Shown: positions 33,387 to 44,700 of the stretch, piece by piece
Layout: every line of letters starts with the position of its first letter
Numbering within the stretch: position 1 is the stretch's first letter
The notes under the pieces: generated by a model
Database searches by the model: none
Told to the model about the DNA's origin: nothing
The model's input: only the letters and a program-made list of their open reading frames with translations
Source: Diplolepis rosae
Taxonomy: Eukaryota; Arthropoda; Insecta; Hymenoptera; Diplolepididae
Assembly: GCA_030998225.1 (NCBI GenBank)
Contig: JAPYXD010000522.1
Span: 3,906,001-3,970,000, forward strand
DNA length: 64,000 nt
Reading direction: 5' to 3'
Program-made: the position numbers and the translations under genes

Positions 33387-36300
33387 CGAGGTCTGTCCGG
33401 AAAGTATCGGGCCTAACTTTATATCTCCGCGCTGGCGTTATTCTTCATCATCGGGCGGGTGGCATCCTTCAAAGTAATCCCCACTTGATTGAATAACACG
33501 GTTCATGCGATGTTTCCACTTTTCGAAACAGTCCTGGAACTCACTTTTTGGGATGGCCTTGAGTACGCTCGTCGCATCATTTTCCACCATCGTTTTTTCA
33601 TCGAATCGCTGTCCTTTGAGTGGTTTTTTGAGTTTTGGAAACAGCAAAAGTTACAGGGGGCTATGTCGGGACTGCACGGCGGCTGGCGTAGCTGTACAAT
33701 CTTGTGTTTCGCCAGAAATTGCTGCACAAGGTTCGATGAATGCGCTGGCACGTTATCGTGGTGAAGAAGCCAGTCACCGCTTGACTGGAAACACGGTCGT
33801 CTTCTTCTCACGGCATCACGCAAACGTTTCAAAATTTGAATTTACTATTCTCTATTGATTTTCTGACCTGTCGGTGCATATTCGTGGTGCACAACACCTT
33901 CTTAATCGAAAAAAACAATCAACATTGACTTCACACTGCTCCGACTTTGACGTGCTTTTTTCGGCCGTGGCTCGTCTGGACGCTTCTACTGTGAGGATTG
34001 TTGTTTAGTTTCAGGATCGTAACCATAAACCCATGATTCATCACCAGTAATAACCTTTTTAAGCACAGCATCATCGTTATTGACTGTTACGAGCGTGTCA
34101 AGGTGGCCAAATTTCTCCTAAATTATAATATAATTTCTACATAAATTCGCATGCCACTCAAAGCGCCCGTAACCGAGCACCTTGACAAGGTCGCTGATGC
34201 AGCTTATCGTTGTTCAGGTCAAGGAACTTTTAGCAGATGGTTGATTCGGGAAGGAAGTTCCTAATACATTGTTATATTAATATTGATAGTGTGATTAATA
34301 TAATTAATATGATTGATGTTTTGTATATATATATATCATTATTAATGGTTAATATCATTATGATCATATTATTAGTGTTGTATATTAAGCATATATCGCT
34401 TTATATTGTACAGCATATTGATATGAAGTAATATATACATATATACATATATATATATAAACTGATGTACGTGCAGGCTTGTGCACCTGCATATAAATAT
34501 GAGTTTATGTTTACAGGTAAATGCGGATAATTATAACTACGATTTTATTTTAATGCGAGTGGCCTGTCACATAATCGCATAGATTGTAAATTCATTAAGT
34601 ATCTAAATTCAGGAAACTTCTAAGGTATTATTTTATTAGTATTAATATTGCTTTTATATGATATTAATTCATTTAAAACCATTAATATTGTCGCCAATAA
34701 TTATAACTATAGCTTCATGCGAGTGGCCTGTCACATAATCGCAATTTTAATACCTGAAATAATGTAAGTCCAGGAAATAATTATAAATATTTTCACCTGA
34801 AAGTGGAAGCAAAAGGAGAGAGCGCGAGAGAAGAAGAGAGAGCATAAGAGAGAGGAAGAGGGAGAGATACCCAGCGCGTGTACACTCATGCACTGTATCT
34901 CACTATAGCTTTCTGCCGTTTGTCAATTCCTTTCTTCGTTCGCCCATGCACATGCCCCATATACCCGTCTCTTTTGGAAACTTTTGATGTGCTCTGCTGT
35001 GCATCGCGAGGCTAGCATACATTCCATTTTCACACTTCCTTCTCATGCGCCTATCCTTGCTTAGATGCTTTAACTAGCTGATCTCCCACAACAAAGGCCA
35101 CGTGCTTTTTGTAATCAAAACCTAAAGGACTCATCCGAATATTTAAAATAATTATGTAAGGCTTTATAATTCATACAATGATTATAAACCTAGACTAATT
35201 AAATATATATATTTCAATTTAGCACGAAATATATTAGAAACTGAAATCGTTTCTACAATTTGATGACAATGCATCAAATACTAAAATTCGATGAGCGCAT
35301 TTCCTTTCTCACGATAAGTGTGGAAATAGGGGAGAAATATTCGACACCTGAAAATCAGCAAATGGTGCAATAACTGAATCAGCATGGTACAAAGTCCATC
35401 TAAATTCCTAAAACCTCCCTACCATTATTTCCTTGTCCAATCATAGATTCCTTAATCATCGAAAAACCCTACCATGTTCACCTCGCAACCGGAACTACTT
35501 GAATAGTAGAGAATATATTTTCTCTACTTTGCCCGTCTGCGGCCCAGATCGACAGTTCCTAGATCCTCATTGGTTGATTGAACCCGTAAAACTCTTTCTA
35601 ACGAAATTATATTTTTGGAATCGTGTCGGGCGGACGTAAAAGACAAAAGACTTCATCTGGACAGAAGCAACAGAATTAAATTCTTTCTTCGGCGGGCTAT
35701 TTTTAAAGTCCAATTCGTTTAATAAAAAAACGGCAAAAAGGTGCGCGAAATCGCGGAAAAATTAATACTACCGAATCTCAAAACGGTAGTGATAATTTTT
35801 CATAAAATATTGTAATTAGATTTAATAGGAAAATTCTAGCGGCGAAAAGGGCGAGTTTAAAAGCACTCAACCCTTTTCTGGTTAAAAGCCAACCGTTATT
35901 TTCTCTTATTAAGCCTAATAGAAAGTGGCAAAAACAATATTTGTGTGCGCGTGTGCTATGCGCGACTCGCAAATCGGACAAAGTGTGATTTTGAGCAACA
36001 CTCAACAGAAAACCATTGCCCAGTCTAGGACGAATCAGGAACTAAGGGAAAAATCTCTCCCTCTCTCTCGCACTCTCCTGGGACTGGTAGATGTAAGGAA
36101 AACTAATAGTAAGGTATCGTTCCAATATATGTATTTATTTGTATATCCTTTTTATACGGACATTAAACACTAAAACTGGAAATCTTCCTGTGTTCAAGTT
36201 TTCTTTTCCAAAAATCAAAGAGGGTTTTCTTAAAAGCAGGGTATAGGCTCCTCAGTCAGAGGAGAGGGCAAATACGATCCCAGATTAAAAACAAATTTTG

Positions 36301-36861
36301 GTTTATTTAATTTATAATTTCCTAAATTGAAATTTGGCAGTTTGGAGCCTCAAGCGGGCGTATAATCGAATTTTTGGTATTCCAAGGTCTTCTTCTAGTT
36401 GCCGCACAGTCATACGAGGATCTTGTTCGATCGCAAGTCGCACCCGCTCAATATTATCCAAAGTTTTTGACGTCGAAAGTCGACCAGAACGAGAATCACT
36501 ATTAACAGAAGTGCGGTCTCCTTTGAAACGATTATACCACTCTTTTATTCGTGTTTTCCAAAGGCCTTTTGCATGATCTGAATAGTTTCCGAACTCGTTT
36601 TTCTGAGTTGAAAACAAAATTTGATGCAAATTCGTTGATCTTGTTTTTCAGTCATTGTTAACAATCACAAAATCCGCCGAACTCCAAAATAGCTTGGTAA
36701 AGAAAGACACGTAGCGCATGAACTATACGTCCGGCAGATGTCAGCAAGCAACCGATAGGTTTGTGAGGTTTTACTGTAGCCCTTCATGCCCCGCAGAGGT
36801 CGCTCGAACACTATGGCGCGGAGATATAAGGGTAGGCCCGATACTTTCTGGACAGACCTCG
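33387..36861 (-). mobile_element. Mariner insertion, itself split by a 2.2-kb insertion
   Basis: Terminal inverted repeats CGAGGTCTGTCC(G/A)GAAAG at both ends. The corresponding unoccupied site is in block B (AGAACATATATTGG at 59741-59754). On the minus strand the transposase N-terminus (36629 to about 36320, SRSGRLSTSKTLDNIERVRL) and the catalytic part are separated. The catalytic part has GDESWVYGYDPETKQQ near 34030, LLHHDNVPAHSSNLVQQF near 33770 and PPCSPDIAPCNFCCF. The third Asp is replaced (APCNF). Stops and frameshifts are present. Confidence 0.85.
34125..36320. mobile_element. Unclassified 2.2-kb insertion inside a mariner
   Basis: Bounded by the 8-base direct repeat CCTAAATT (34117-34124 and 36321-36328), which may be a target duplication. 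It contains two copies of ATGCGAGTGGCCTGTCACAT (34552 and 34716), a purine-rich GAGAGA tract (34815-34870) and TA repeats. No terminal inverted repeat or protein was recognised. Confidence 0.5.
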
Positions 36862-37559
36862 TTTATTGGTCAATTAATTCCAATACTTTATTGGAAGTTT
36901 ACAAAAAAAATTTTTTAGAATGTACGGTATACAAACCATTTAAGAAAATTTACATCTCGTCGAATCTCAAAACGACTATAAGTTTATTTTCTTATAACCA
37001 CAATTAGGGTTAATAAACGATAAGAGCAGAGGAGGATAGGCGATGCAAAAGTACTCCCTCCCTTCCAGTTGAAAGATATCTACCTCTTTTTATTTCAACA
37101 CTATTTGGTGAAAAGTGAGAAAAAGGGTGTGTGCGTGAGTGAATTGCGCAAAATATAGGAGTAGTTTCTTTAAAAAACTACGAGAACACAAATTTAAGTT
37201 TCTCCTGAATCATCCAGGATTTCAGAAATTCAGGACATTTTCTGCTTTTTTGCTTTTGCTCTCTGGGAATATGGTAGGATTAAGAAAACAAGGATGTGAT
37301 AGCGTAGTAAATCTATAATTGTATCGTTCCAATTTCTTTCCTGCATCTTTTGTATTGTTCACACCAGTTCCGATTTCTTGTTTAAAAATAAATATTGTAT
37401 CGATATATTAATTTTGGGCCTACATAATTTGTTGTAGTTCAAAATCATGTTTTCCTTCTTCAAAAATTCGATATTGTAATCGTAAGATAAAATATTGATA
37501 TTTCGAATAGTAACAAACATTAAAGTAGTTCAATGTTAAACAGATATTAGGTGTAGAAC

Positions 37560-38000
37560 TTTGCTTTCGCCGTTTTTCGATAGTTGGCGGCAGCAGTAAA
37601 TGCTGGTCGAAATAAGCGGATCAAAAATGTCATACAGTAAGCTTGAACATCTGTCAATATAAGGACAGCATCACATTAGTGAATTTGTGTTTGCATCATA
37701 AAATTACTCTCGATTGAAAATGTCAGTTTTCGAGCCAAATTGGTAGAATCGTTGGGAGTGACTCAAAAAGCGATTTCTAAACGCCTCAAAGCCATGAAAA
37801 TGATTCAGAAGAAAGGAAATTAGGTTCCGTACGAGTTGAAGCCGAGAGATGTTGAACGGTGTTTCTTTGCTTGTGAATAGCTGCTACAAAGGCAGAATCG
37901 GAAGACGATTTTACATCGCATTGTGACCGGCGACGAAAAATATGTGCACTACGATAACCCCAAGCGCAGAAGGACCGGCCGAACGCTAGGTTCAGCGTAA
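37560..38000 (+). mobile_element. Mariner N-terminal fragment, block A
   Basis: The plus strand reads, with stops, LGVTQKAISKRLKAMKMIQK, ELKPRDVER and HRIVTGDEKYVHYDNPKRR, the DNA-binding end and first catalytic Asp of a mariner. It is cut off by the foldback at 38005. The same truncated copy is at 60560-60975, so the truncation predates the A/B duplication. Confidence 0.75.
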
Positions 38001-38004
38001 ACCT

Positions 38005-38302
38005 AGCGTAAAGTAACAATATAACTCATGAAGGTCATAAAATAAATATTTAACTTATTTGTATCCTTATTCTACGTTAAAATTGACGTTGAACGGTAAT
38101 GGAGATAAGCAATAATTTTATTTATTAACGCTAAAAATTTCAAACATATAGACATTATCGTTTTTATCATTTTTAGCGTTAGTAAATAAAATTATTGCAT
38201 ATTTCCATTACAGTTCAACGTAAATTTTAACGTAGAATAAGGATATAAACAAGTTAAATATTTATTTTGTGACTTTCATGAGTTACTTTCATGTTACAGT
38301 AC
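38005..38302. repeat. Hairpin element, block A copy
   Basis: Near-perfect inverted repeat of about 140 bp arms (AAGTAACAATATAACTCATG ... CATGAGTTACTTTCATGTTA), meeting at a short loop near 38150-38165. Same family as 61002-61594 and 61598-61885. Confidence 0.8.
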
Positions 38303-38573
38303 TTTGAATCATAAATAAGTAATCAGTTTTCAAGAATAAAGCCTTAAATTTTGGGAAAAAACGGGGTAAGCAAAGTTGGACACCTAATAAATTAATTATA
38401 TATAATTATTCAAAAAATGTCATGCATGCTTTGAAACTACGCTAGTCTGCTCTCTGCTAATAAGTGTTAATTTCCTACGTATTCTTAATAAAACTCGTAC
38501 ATATGTCTCCACTTAATACGAACAAAAACCTCGTTGAAGTTCATATATAATTTATTTACATAATTGTTTTAAG

Positions 38574-38705
38574 GTGAATCCAAAAACGCTTTTGTAATTG
38601 TATTGCAAGAGAAGGATGAACATACCAAAATAGTAAAAGAATCTTTTTGCTGCATGGCCTTGATTCAAGAAAACCGAGCCCTAGGTCTTGCTGAATGCTT
38701 CGTGG
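38574..38705 (+). other. Gene A exon 2 (His57-region exon)
   Basis: Acceptor TAATTGTTTTAAG, donor GTGG|GTGAGT, phase 1 in and phase 1 out, 132 bases. The two Cys in FCCMALIQEKRGLGLAEC are 16 residues apart, as Cys42 and Cys58 are in chymotrypsin. Glu stands at position 57. No IVGG-like activation site precedes it. Confidence 0.8.
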
Positions 38706-41700
38706 GTGAGTTTTTCATGGAAACTTTGATTCATAAAACATGGCGCTGACAATTTACTCTTAGGGTGATGTCACTGACCAGTTTATTCAACTAACAATAA
38801 AGATAGAAAAAGTAGCAACAAAAGACATTGCTATGCAAACTAATACGCACAAAAAAATGGTTTGGTTTAGACAACTAAACTGGGTTTGGTTGAAAATATT
38901 TCAGTTGCCTGAACCCGGAGAAGGGTTGCAGCAACCGAAGTGGATCCGTTGTAATGACTCAATCTGTCTAGTTACAACAGATTCGTTACGAGAACCTCAC
39001 AGTTTGGTTGTCTGAACAGTAGATTTTACCTGTAGTTTCATTTCTAATTCTATTCTCCCTTCTAGAAATAATGAATTGGGTAGGATTAGATTCGATTGAT
39101 CCGATTGAGAACGATAAAGAAACACGATTGAAAACAATCACGAGGGCTGTTCAATAAGTCCGTGACTTTGAAATGAAGAACACTTTTTATAACAAAAATT
39201 CTAATTTATTTTCCAACATAGTCCCCTTTTAACTGTATACATTTATTATAGCGGTACTCAATCTTCTTTATGCCCTCTAAAATGCAAAGTTTTCATGTTA
39301 AGAAACAAAAAATAATCGAAAGGAGCCAAATCTGGGGAATAAGGTGGATGAGGGAGTATTTCGTACCGTAAATCAAATAATTTGGCCGTTGCAATGGCAC
39401 TCGTGTGAGCTGGTGCATTGCCGTGGTAGAAAAACACTTTTTTTGCGCCAGATGGGGCCGCTTTTCCTTCAGTATGGCATCCAATCGATCTAATAATGAG
39501 GCATAATACTCGCCTGTAATGTTTTGTATGTGCCTCCGGCGCGCAAACTCGTTTTTACGCTACAGTTGAGAGTAGCGTAATGTTGTGTATTACGATACAG
39601 AGTAATGTAATGTAAAAATTGAACTGCGCATGCGCCTATTACGATACTGTGGAACGTAATCTTCTTCTTATTCTTCTTAGTACAGCGTTAGCACCGTTCT
39701 GACAAAGCCTTGTACGTTCGAACTGCGCATGCGTCTATTACAATACGCTTCTACTAACTACTACACAAGATCGAGAAAATAAAAATGACCGAAAATATTC
39801 GCGAAATGTCAAGTGAGATGGGCGATAATCACGGCAATTTCGACCTTTTCAGATTGAATTCAACTGTACGCATAAAAACTCGTGTATGCGCCGAAGTCAC
39901 ATAAAATAGAATATGTGCCAATGCACACAATTCGGGTAATTACGTGGTTCGCTTAAAATGCTCGCAGGACTGATCACTCCTCGGCTTCGATCTCCTGCGA
40001 GCATTGTCGCTCGTCGCGTAATAACTCTCATTATGCGCCTAAGCACATAATATACTATTCCCTTCTGTAGATCATCGATTAATATTATACTGAAATTACC
40101 CACTGAAATGTTTACAGTCTCACTAATCTCACGCACTTTCAATCGACGATCGTTGAGTACGATGTCGTGGATTTTATCGATCATTTCTTGAGAAGTCACC
40201 TCTTTTGGACGGTCAGAACGCTCAACATAACATGTACTTATAGAACAGCCCTCGTACATTAATTGATTCCTATTGTTAAAAACGATTGGAAACAATTAAA
40301 TTGATTGCTTTCTATCCTGTTTCTTAAGTGTTTTCAATCGGGCCACGATTGGAAAAGATATAGAAAAACGATTGGAAACAATTAAATTAATTGATTTCTA
40401 TTGTGAAACACGATTGGAAACAATTAAATTAATTGATTTCCATCATGTTTTTTAATTGTTCTCAATCAAATCCACACTGAGAAAAAAGATTTGATTGAAT
40501 CAAAGAAAATAATTTGTTTGAACGACTTTCTTGGATTTAATTAAATGATTTGTTTAAATGAAACAAAATTGGTTTGATTCAAACAAAATATCTTTGGACC
40601 AAATAAATATTTGTTCGAATCAAATAAATTTCTGCCTTAAATCAAACAAATTATATTTTTGACCATATATCAATGCATTAATTTCTTTGTTTTGAAGAAA
40701 AATTAATTTAATTCAAACAAATATTTATTTGGTTCAAAGATATTTTGTTTGAATCAAACAAATTTTTTTTCATTTAAACAAATCATTTCTTTAAATCAAA
40801 AAAAGTCGTTCAAAAAAATTATTTTCTTTGATTTAATCAAATCTTTATTCTGAGTGTAATCGTCCAATCGATTATCCCTAGAAGGGTAATTACGTGTAAT
40901 GCGAGCGGTTACCGTTACCGACTGCAGGTGCGTGTTACATTTAAAAAAATATGTTCTATCCCCATTGGTATAAAAAATCATATATAGATATATGCTTTAA
41001 TATGTTTGAAATTACAATATGTGATTACTTATGTATTAAATTAAATTATTCCATAAAATTGAAGTGTGTTCACACACGGAGAGAAATAACTAGTGCCGCG
41101 CACGCATTGAGAACAAGCGTTCGGTACACTGACCCTCTAATGTTTATAGCGAGTCATTTTGTGGCTACATGTTGAAACTCACATAATTCGCATGTGAGTG
41201 CAGTGTATCTAGTGCATGGACAATATCGTATGTGTCAAACACGGAGAATAGATATAAGGAGACCAATCTCCATATATCCATTCCCGAAATGAAGTTCCGC
41301 CAAGTACATAGTTACAAAACTTCCTGAAGAGGGCATGTGTGTTCCCTGGGTGCAAAATAGCGACGCCGAATACATAATGTCAAAATATTTATTTTATATT
41401 TATTAGATTATTATAAACCGTGGATGCAGAACTTCATTTCGTGTTTTGTGAAGTACGGCTATAAGAGATTGGTCTCCTTATATCTAGTCTCCATGGTATA
41501 AACCATGAGTACCCGGAGACTTCATTTTCTTACGCTACTTTCAGGGGCGCCATCTCTTGGGAAGTTGCCGTACTCAATCAATGTACTTCCGACAAAAATA
41601 TACTCTTTTTCAGTTACATTATTTTGGTCTCCTAATATCTATTCTCCATAGTGTCAAGCATGAATATCAAGTTTTTTTTAATTTGAACTTCATGGTTTCA

Positions 41701-44700
41701 CTACTTGAATGGGTCGAAGTGTTATTAACACTGATTTGCGTCAAGTGCTCACTAAAACTCAGTAAAGCTTAACCAACTGGGTCGCATCGGTTGAGATAAC
41801 CCAATTCTCATTTATAGCAACTAAATGTTTTTACATTCTCACCATATGAGAAGGTATTGTTCTATGTAAACATAACTTTTTAAATTTTCATAAAATCTCG
41901 ACGTTTGAGACGCCTTGAGCAAGAAAAAATGGTTTTTATGACTGTCTATCTGTTTATCGTTGTCGTTATCGTGTGTATAAGCACGATAAATCTCGATAAT
42001 ATTATCGGATTGGATTGAAATTTGGCACACATCTTGAGGGCCCAAAAAGAAAGGATGAGTCCGTTAACAAGCCATTTTTGACCAATGATTCTGCTTTTTT
42101 CCATAAAAAATATTCTTATATATTGTACATAAAAAATTCCGTTTTCCCGCCAAAATATACAAGATACGGCAAAAATGTTATGAAACAACAGTCTTCATTT
42201 CAAAGTGATCTACAAACTTCCTGATGACAATTTTTTCATCCCATCAAATGAAAGCTTATTGAGGCGTATTGACGATTCAATTTGTTATACCTTATTTAAT
42301 TTCATTTAAAGAACATCTATAGAGCTATAAAAAATAAGTATTTATTTGGTGTTCAAAATATTTGTAAAAAACGAAAAGTACATAAAAGTACCTTATAATT
42401 TTATATTTTCGTAATTTTTAGCGATACGTGTATTAGAGATTGCGAGTAGGTGGTAACAAGATCTTTGGACAATCAATAAACATATGTCAGTGAAATGAAA
42501 TTTTAATCAAAGAAACGAATCTTGTAAGACATGACAACAAGATTCGTTTCTTTGATTAAAATTTAATTTCACTGACATATGTTTATTGATTGTCCGAAGA
42601 TGTTGTTCCCACCTACGTATTTTTCATATGATTCTCGGACGTAAGAAGTATATTTGAATAGAAGATTGTTTTTTTAAAACTAATATTGCATGAAAAACTC
42701 GATTTAGCCTTGAAACATTCATAAAAGAAAATACGATATTTTGAGGGTATTAATTTTTTATTTGTAGATAATTGTTCAAATTTGTATTACATCTGTCATT
42801 TTCATAATAATAATAATTAGTATTTAAATAATTTGAAAATCATTCTGTGGAAAAAAGACGCTTTCGACTCCGCTGGGATTCGAGCCCAGGTCATTCGATT
42901 GCCGGTCCACTGCTCTAAACACAACTAATTAATTTGAAATAATAATTAGTTATTTCACAGCACATTGTGAGTTCCAATTCGCAAAAGTTATATCTATCAA
43001 ATTTATGAAATAATAAAAATGATATTCGTTAAATTTTACATGAATTTTACATGAAAAAAATTGCAAATTTACGTATCAAATCGGTTGCTTCAGATTCAAT
43101 CGCAACATTTTTGCTATATAACTTCAAAAGATTTATATTTTTTATTTTGAATCTGTTTAGACTGATTCACTTTTCACGCACTTGTAAATATTACTGTTGA
43201 ATCTGTTTAAACAGATTGAATCTGCATATCGAGAGGTCATGTGATCGTGACATCAGCTCGACTTTCACATTTGTGGCAGTCGAATCTGACGAAAAAGATT
43301 AACTTGAGAAATGTGGCATCTTTTATATTCGTCGAGCCTATTCCCAATCTGTCAAAACAGATATAGATAACAGCTTTAATCTGCCTCGTTACCATAACGC
43401 TATTCAAACGGGGGCGCTTGAATACGCTTCAATGAGCTTTCATTTACTGGGATGGCAGTTATATTTTTTGTTTAATAATAAAAAATGTTTTTACAAATTA
43501 AAATCTTTAGGTCCCAAAAAAACTATACGAGATGCGGTAAATAATTTCCAGACAAAATGGATATAAAGTGAAAAATCGAGCTTTGGCAGTTGCGATCAGT
43601 AGGTATTCGCCAAAGCTAAGCCTTCGATCCAACTGCACCCTTAGGTACTTGATGCTTGTTTTCCACTTGACCTCATGTTCTCCGAAAACGATACTTGGGT
43701 ATTGAAAGGATCTCCTGTGCGTGACGAGCAAAGCCTCGGTTTTTCCATGGGCCATTTTCAGGCCTCTGCAATCCAACCAACGCTTTGCCCGCCACAGACT
43801 TTAATTGATCCTTAGCTCAAGAATTCTGACGTCTTCAGCAGCACACACGACAAGTACGTCATCCGCAAAGCCGACGATGCTCGTTCCAGCAGGTAGGTCC
43901 ATGCGCAGAAAGTCATCGTACATGATGTTCCAAACGAGTGAACCCACCTGCGACCCTTGAGGAGCGCCACATGTCATCTCTTCTTTAAGAGACCATTTGT
44001 CGCCCTCGTATGTCACCCACCTGTCGCTCAGATTAGTCATCTATCATTCGCAACAGGTAGTCTGGAACCTTTTTCCGCACCATCGCTTCGATGCAGATGT
44101 TCCATCTCGCGGTGTTGAACGCATTGCGTATGTCAATACTCATCAACGCGCAGAATCTCTTTCGCTTACCAGTTCCTTTTCTTGCATTTGTGGCGATGTT
44201 AACCATAGCTTGGATAGCGTTCACAGTGGACCTGCCTTTCCTGAATCCGAACTGGTTTTCCGAGAGAACGTTCTCCCCGACCAAGAGAGTCTGAAGCCAC
44301 AACAGAATCAATTCCTTTAGAAGCTTCCCCATCCCGCCCGCTCTCTTTAGTTTCTCAAGAGTGAAGAGTTCTACACGCTGGACCACCGAGGGACTTCGGT
44401 CCTGTCTCTTGCACGGCTCTACGTGTGGAAACAAGCTCCGCAGAATGTACTTGACTCGATCGGAATTATCCAGGCCCGAGGTCCTTCTTCTAGCCTCCAA
44501 TCTCTTGGTGACTACTTTGAAGGTGAGACCCCATGGGTCCTCCTCGACCTCACCGATTAAGTCATTTGAGCATTGAAGTCGGCTTTTTTTTATGCCTCGC
44601 CTAGAAGCTGCTTTTGCATGAGCCGCCACCAGGGACATGGGCGATATCTTTGTCGCCCCTGTCTAAACACGTTTGGCACCTTGGCGGCGCCTCACAGCTC

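Larger units (their letters stand above)
28861..39530. repeat. Duplicated block A (copy of block B)
   Basis: Colinear and same-orientation with 54013-64000, beginning GCATACTGAGCACGATTC. It includes the putative promoter-side flank, intron 1 and exon 2 of the S1-like gene. Copy-specific insertions: a mariner at 33387-36861 here; foldbacks at 57262-58295 and 61002-61594 and a rosa element at 62390-63121 in block B. The central segment 29781-30127 does not match its counterpart. Confidence 0.85.
39141..40254 (-). mobile_element. Internally deleted mariner with nested MITEs, block A
   Basis: Termini CGAGGGCTGTTCAATAAGTC at 39141 and a complement ending CAGCCCTCG at 40254. The N-terminal helix-turn-helix part (EVTSQEMIDKIHDIVLNDRR) is at 40060-40200 and C-terminal remnants at 39290-39490. 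Two small elements (39527-39903, 39908-40050) sit in the deleted middle. The block B copy starts at 63458. Confidence 0.8.
39057..40886. mobile_element. CCCTTCTAGAAATAAT element carrying two nested insertions
   Basis: Termini CCCTTCTAGAAATAAT at 39057 and ATTATCCCTAGAAGGG ending at 40886. The arms consist of diverged CGATTGGAAACAATTAAATT words. Inside lie a mariner (39141-40254) and a palindrome (40475-40856). Smaller relatives are at 45152-45362, 50070-50290 and 50834-51015. Confidence 0.65.

Noticed and set aside
35925..36173. 82-codon frame MAKTIFVCACAMRDSQIG
   Set aside because: Lies within the unclassified insertion in a mariner. No relative or motif was seen, and the length is expected by chance.
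28861..39530. Interpretation of blocks A and B as one giant transposon family
   Set aside because: They contain spliced exons of a non-transposon gene and no common terminal repeats. A segmental duplication is simpler.
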